Assembly: GCA_015207585.1 (NCBI GenBank)
Contig: JADEWQ010000063.1
Location: 1-33,651 of the forward strand
Direction of reading: 5' to 3'
DNA length: 33,651 nt
Source of the DNA: Pleurocapsales cyanobacterium LEGE 06147
Lineage (GTDB): Bacteria; Cyanobacteriota; Cyanobacteriia; Cyanobacteriales; Xenococcaceae
Under the pieces are notes generated by a model. That model had not been told where the DNA came from and ran no database searches. It saw only the letters and a program-made list of their open reading frames with translations. Position numbers and translations under genes: made by a program. This document shows positions 33,586 through 33,651 of this stretch, piece by piece. Each line of letters opens with the position of its first letter. The stretch's first letter is position 1.

Positions 33586-33651
33586 ATGTCAGGAGTAGTC
33601 CGCATAGAAATAGCCGAATCAGAATCAAGCCTGAAAAAACTCTTAAAACAG
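33586..33651 (+). CDS. IS630-type transposase, N-terminal start (cut by window edge)
   Basis: ATG at 33586 opens MSGVVRIEIAESESSLKKLL and runs off the edge after 22 codons. This start resembles cyanobacterial IS630-type transposases that begin with M-(A/S)-GV--(V/I)EI-ES, whose C-terminal type is the same as the relic at 32829-32999. If so, a truncated copy lies just upstream of a possibly complete one on the same strand. Only the continuation outside the window can confirm it. Confidence 0.5.
   Translation, partial: MSGVVRIEIAESESSLKKLLKQ

Overview
The window comes from a cyanobacterium. Direct signs are a photosystem I subunit (psaE), the small separate omega subunit of RNA polymerase, cyanobacteria-type conserved proteins (DUF1830 and DUF3172 types), an aa3 cytochrome c oxidase locus with its own heme A genes, and many copies of the octamer GCGATCGC (HIP1). 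Base composition is AT-rich between genes. I cannot assign a genus from sequence alone.

Layout. 1-0.62 kb: the N-terminal part of an IS630-type transposase running off the left edge, then non-coding DNA. 0.62-3.4 kb (minus): an ABC transporter ATPase followed 2 nt later by a heavily decayed amidase gene, and an exported protein of unknown function. 3.6-5.0 kb: rpoZ (minus) and aroE (plus), divergent. 5.6-11.7 kb: the respiratory oxidase locus, with ctaA and ctaB on minus for heme A synthesis and ctaC-ctaD-ctaE on plus for oxidase subunits II, I and III. 11.8-13.9 kb: a GH133-type glycogen debranching enzyme whose Shine-Dalgarno sequence lies inside a terminator-like hairpin. 14.0-18.0 kb (minus): a proline-rich exported protein, then a tightly spaced gpsA - sugar transporter - beta-propeller-like protein operon. 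18.1-21.0 kb: a Nudix hydrolase, a RidA protein and htpG (minus). 21.6-24.6 kb: small proteins, a group 2 type sigma factor and a ribosome hibernation factor fused to a cold-shock domain. 25.3-31.4 kb: psaE with an unusual C-terminal tail, a stand-alone CheB-type methylesterase (minus), a two-domain polyphosphate:AMP phosphotransferase, a DUF3172 protein and glmS. 31.5-33.65 kb: an accessory strip with a HepT/MntA (type VII) toxin-antitoxin pair, a truncated DUF433-like ORF, a 3' relic of an IS630-type transposase, and the 5' end of another at the right edge.

Most of the window is housekeeping. What is less ordinary is small-scale structure: five dispersed 28-bp palindromes of one family, all outside genes; small GAA-loop hairpin repeats that have entered coding sequence (ctaA, the sugar transporter, the amidase pseudogene); a repeat inserted inside a HIP1 site; several strong hairpins in the oxidase and debranching-enzyme transcripts; and a small ORF interrupted by an in-frame TAG. 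I found no CRISPR array, tRNA or rRNA, and no clear multi-gene system that is wholly new. The best candidates for something undescribed are the hairpin-embedded ribosome binding site of the debranching enzyme, the PsaE tail, and the three-gene overlap at the toxin-antitoxin locus.
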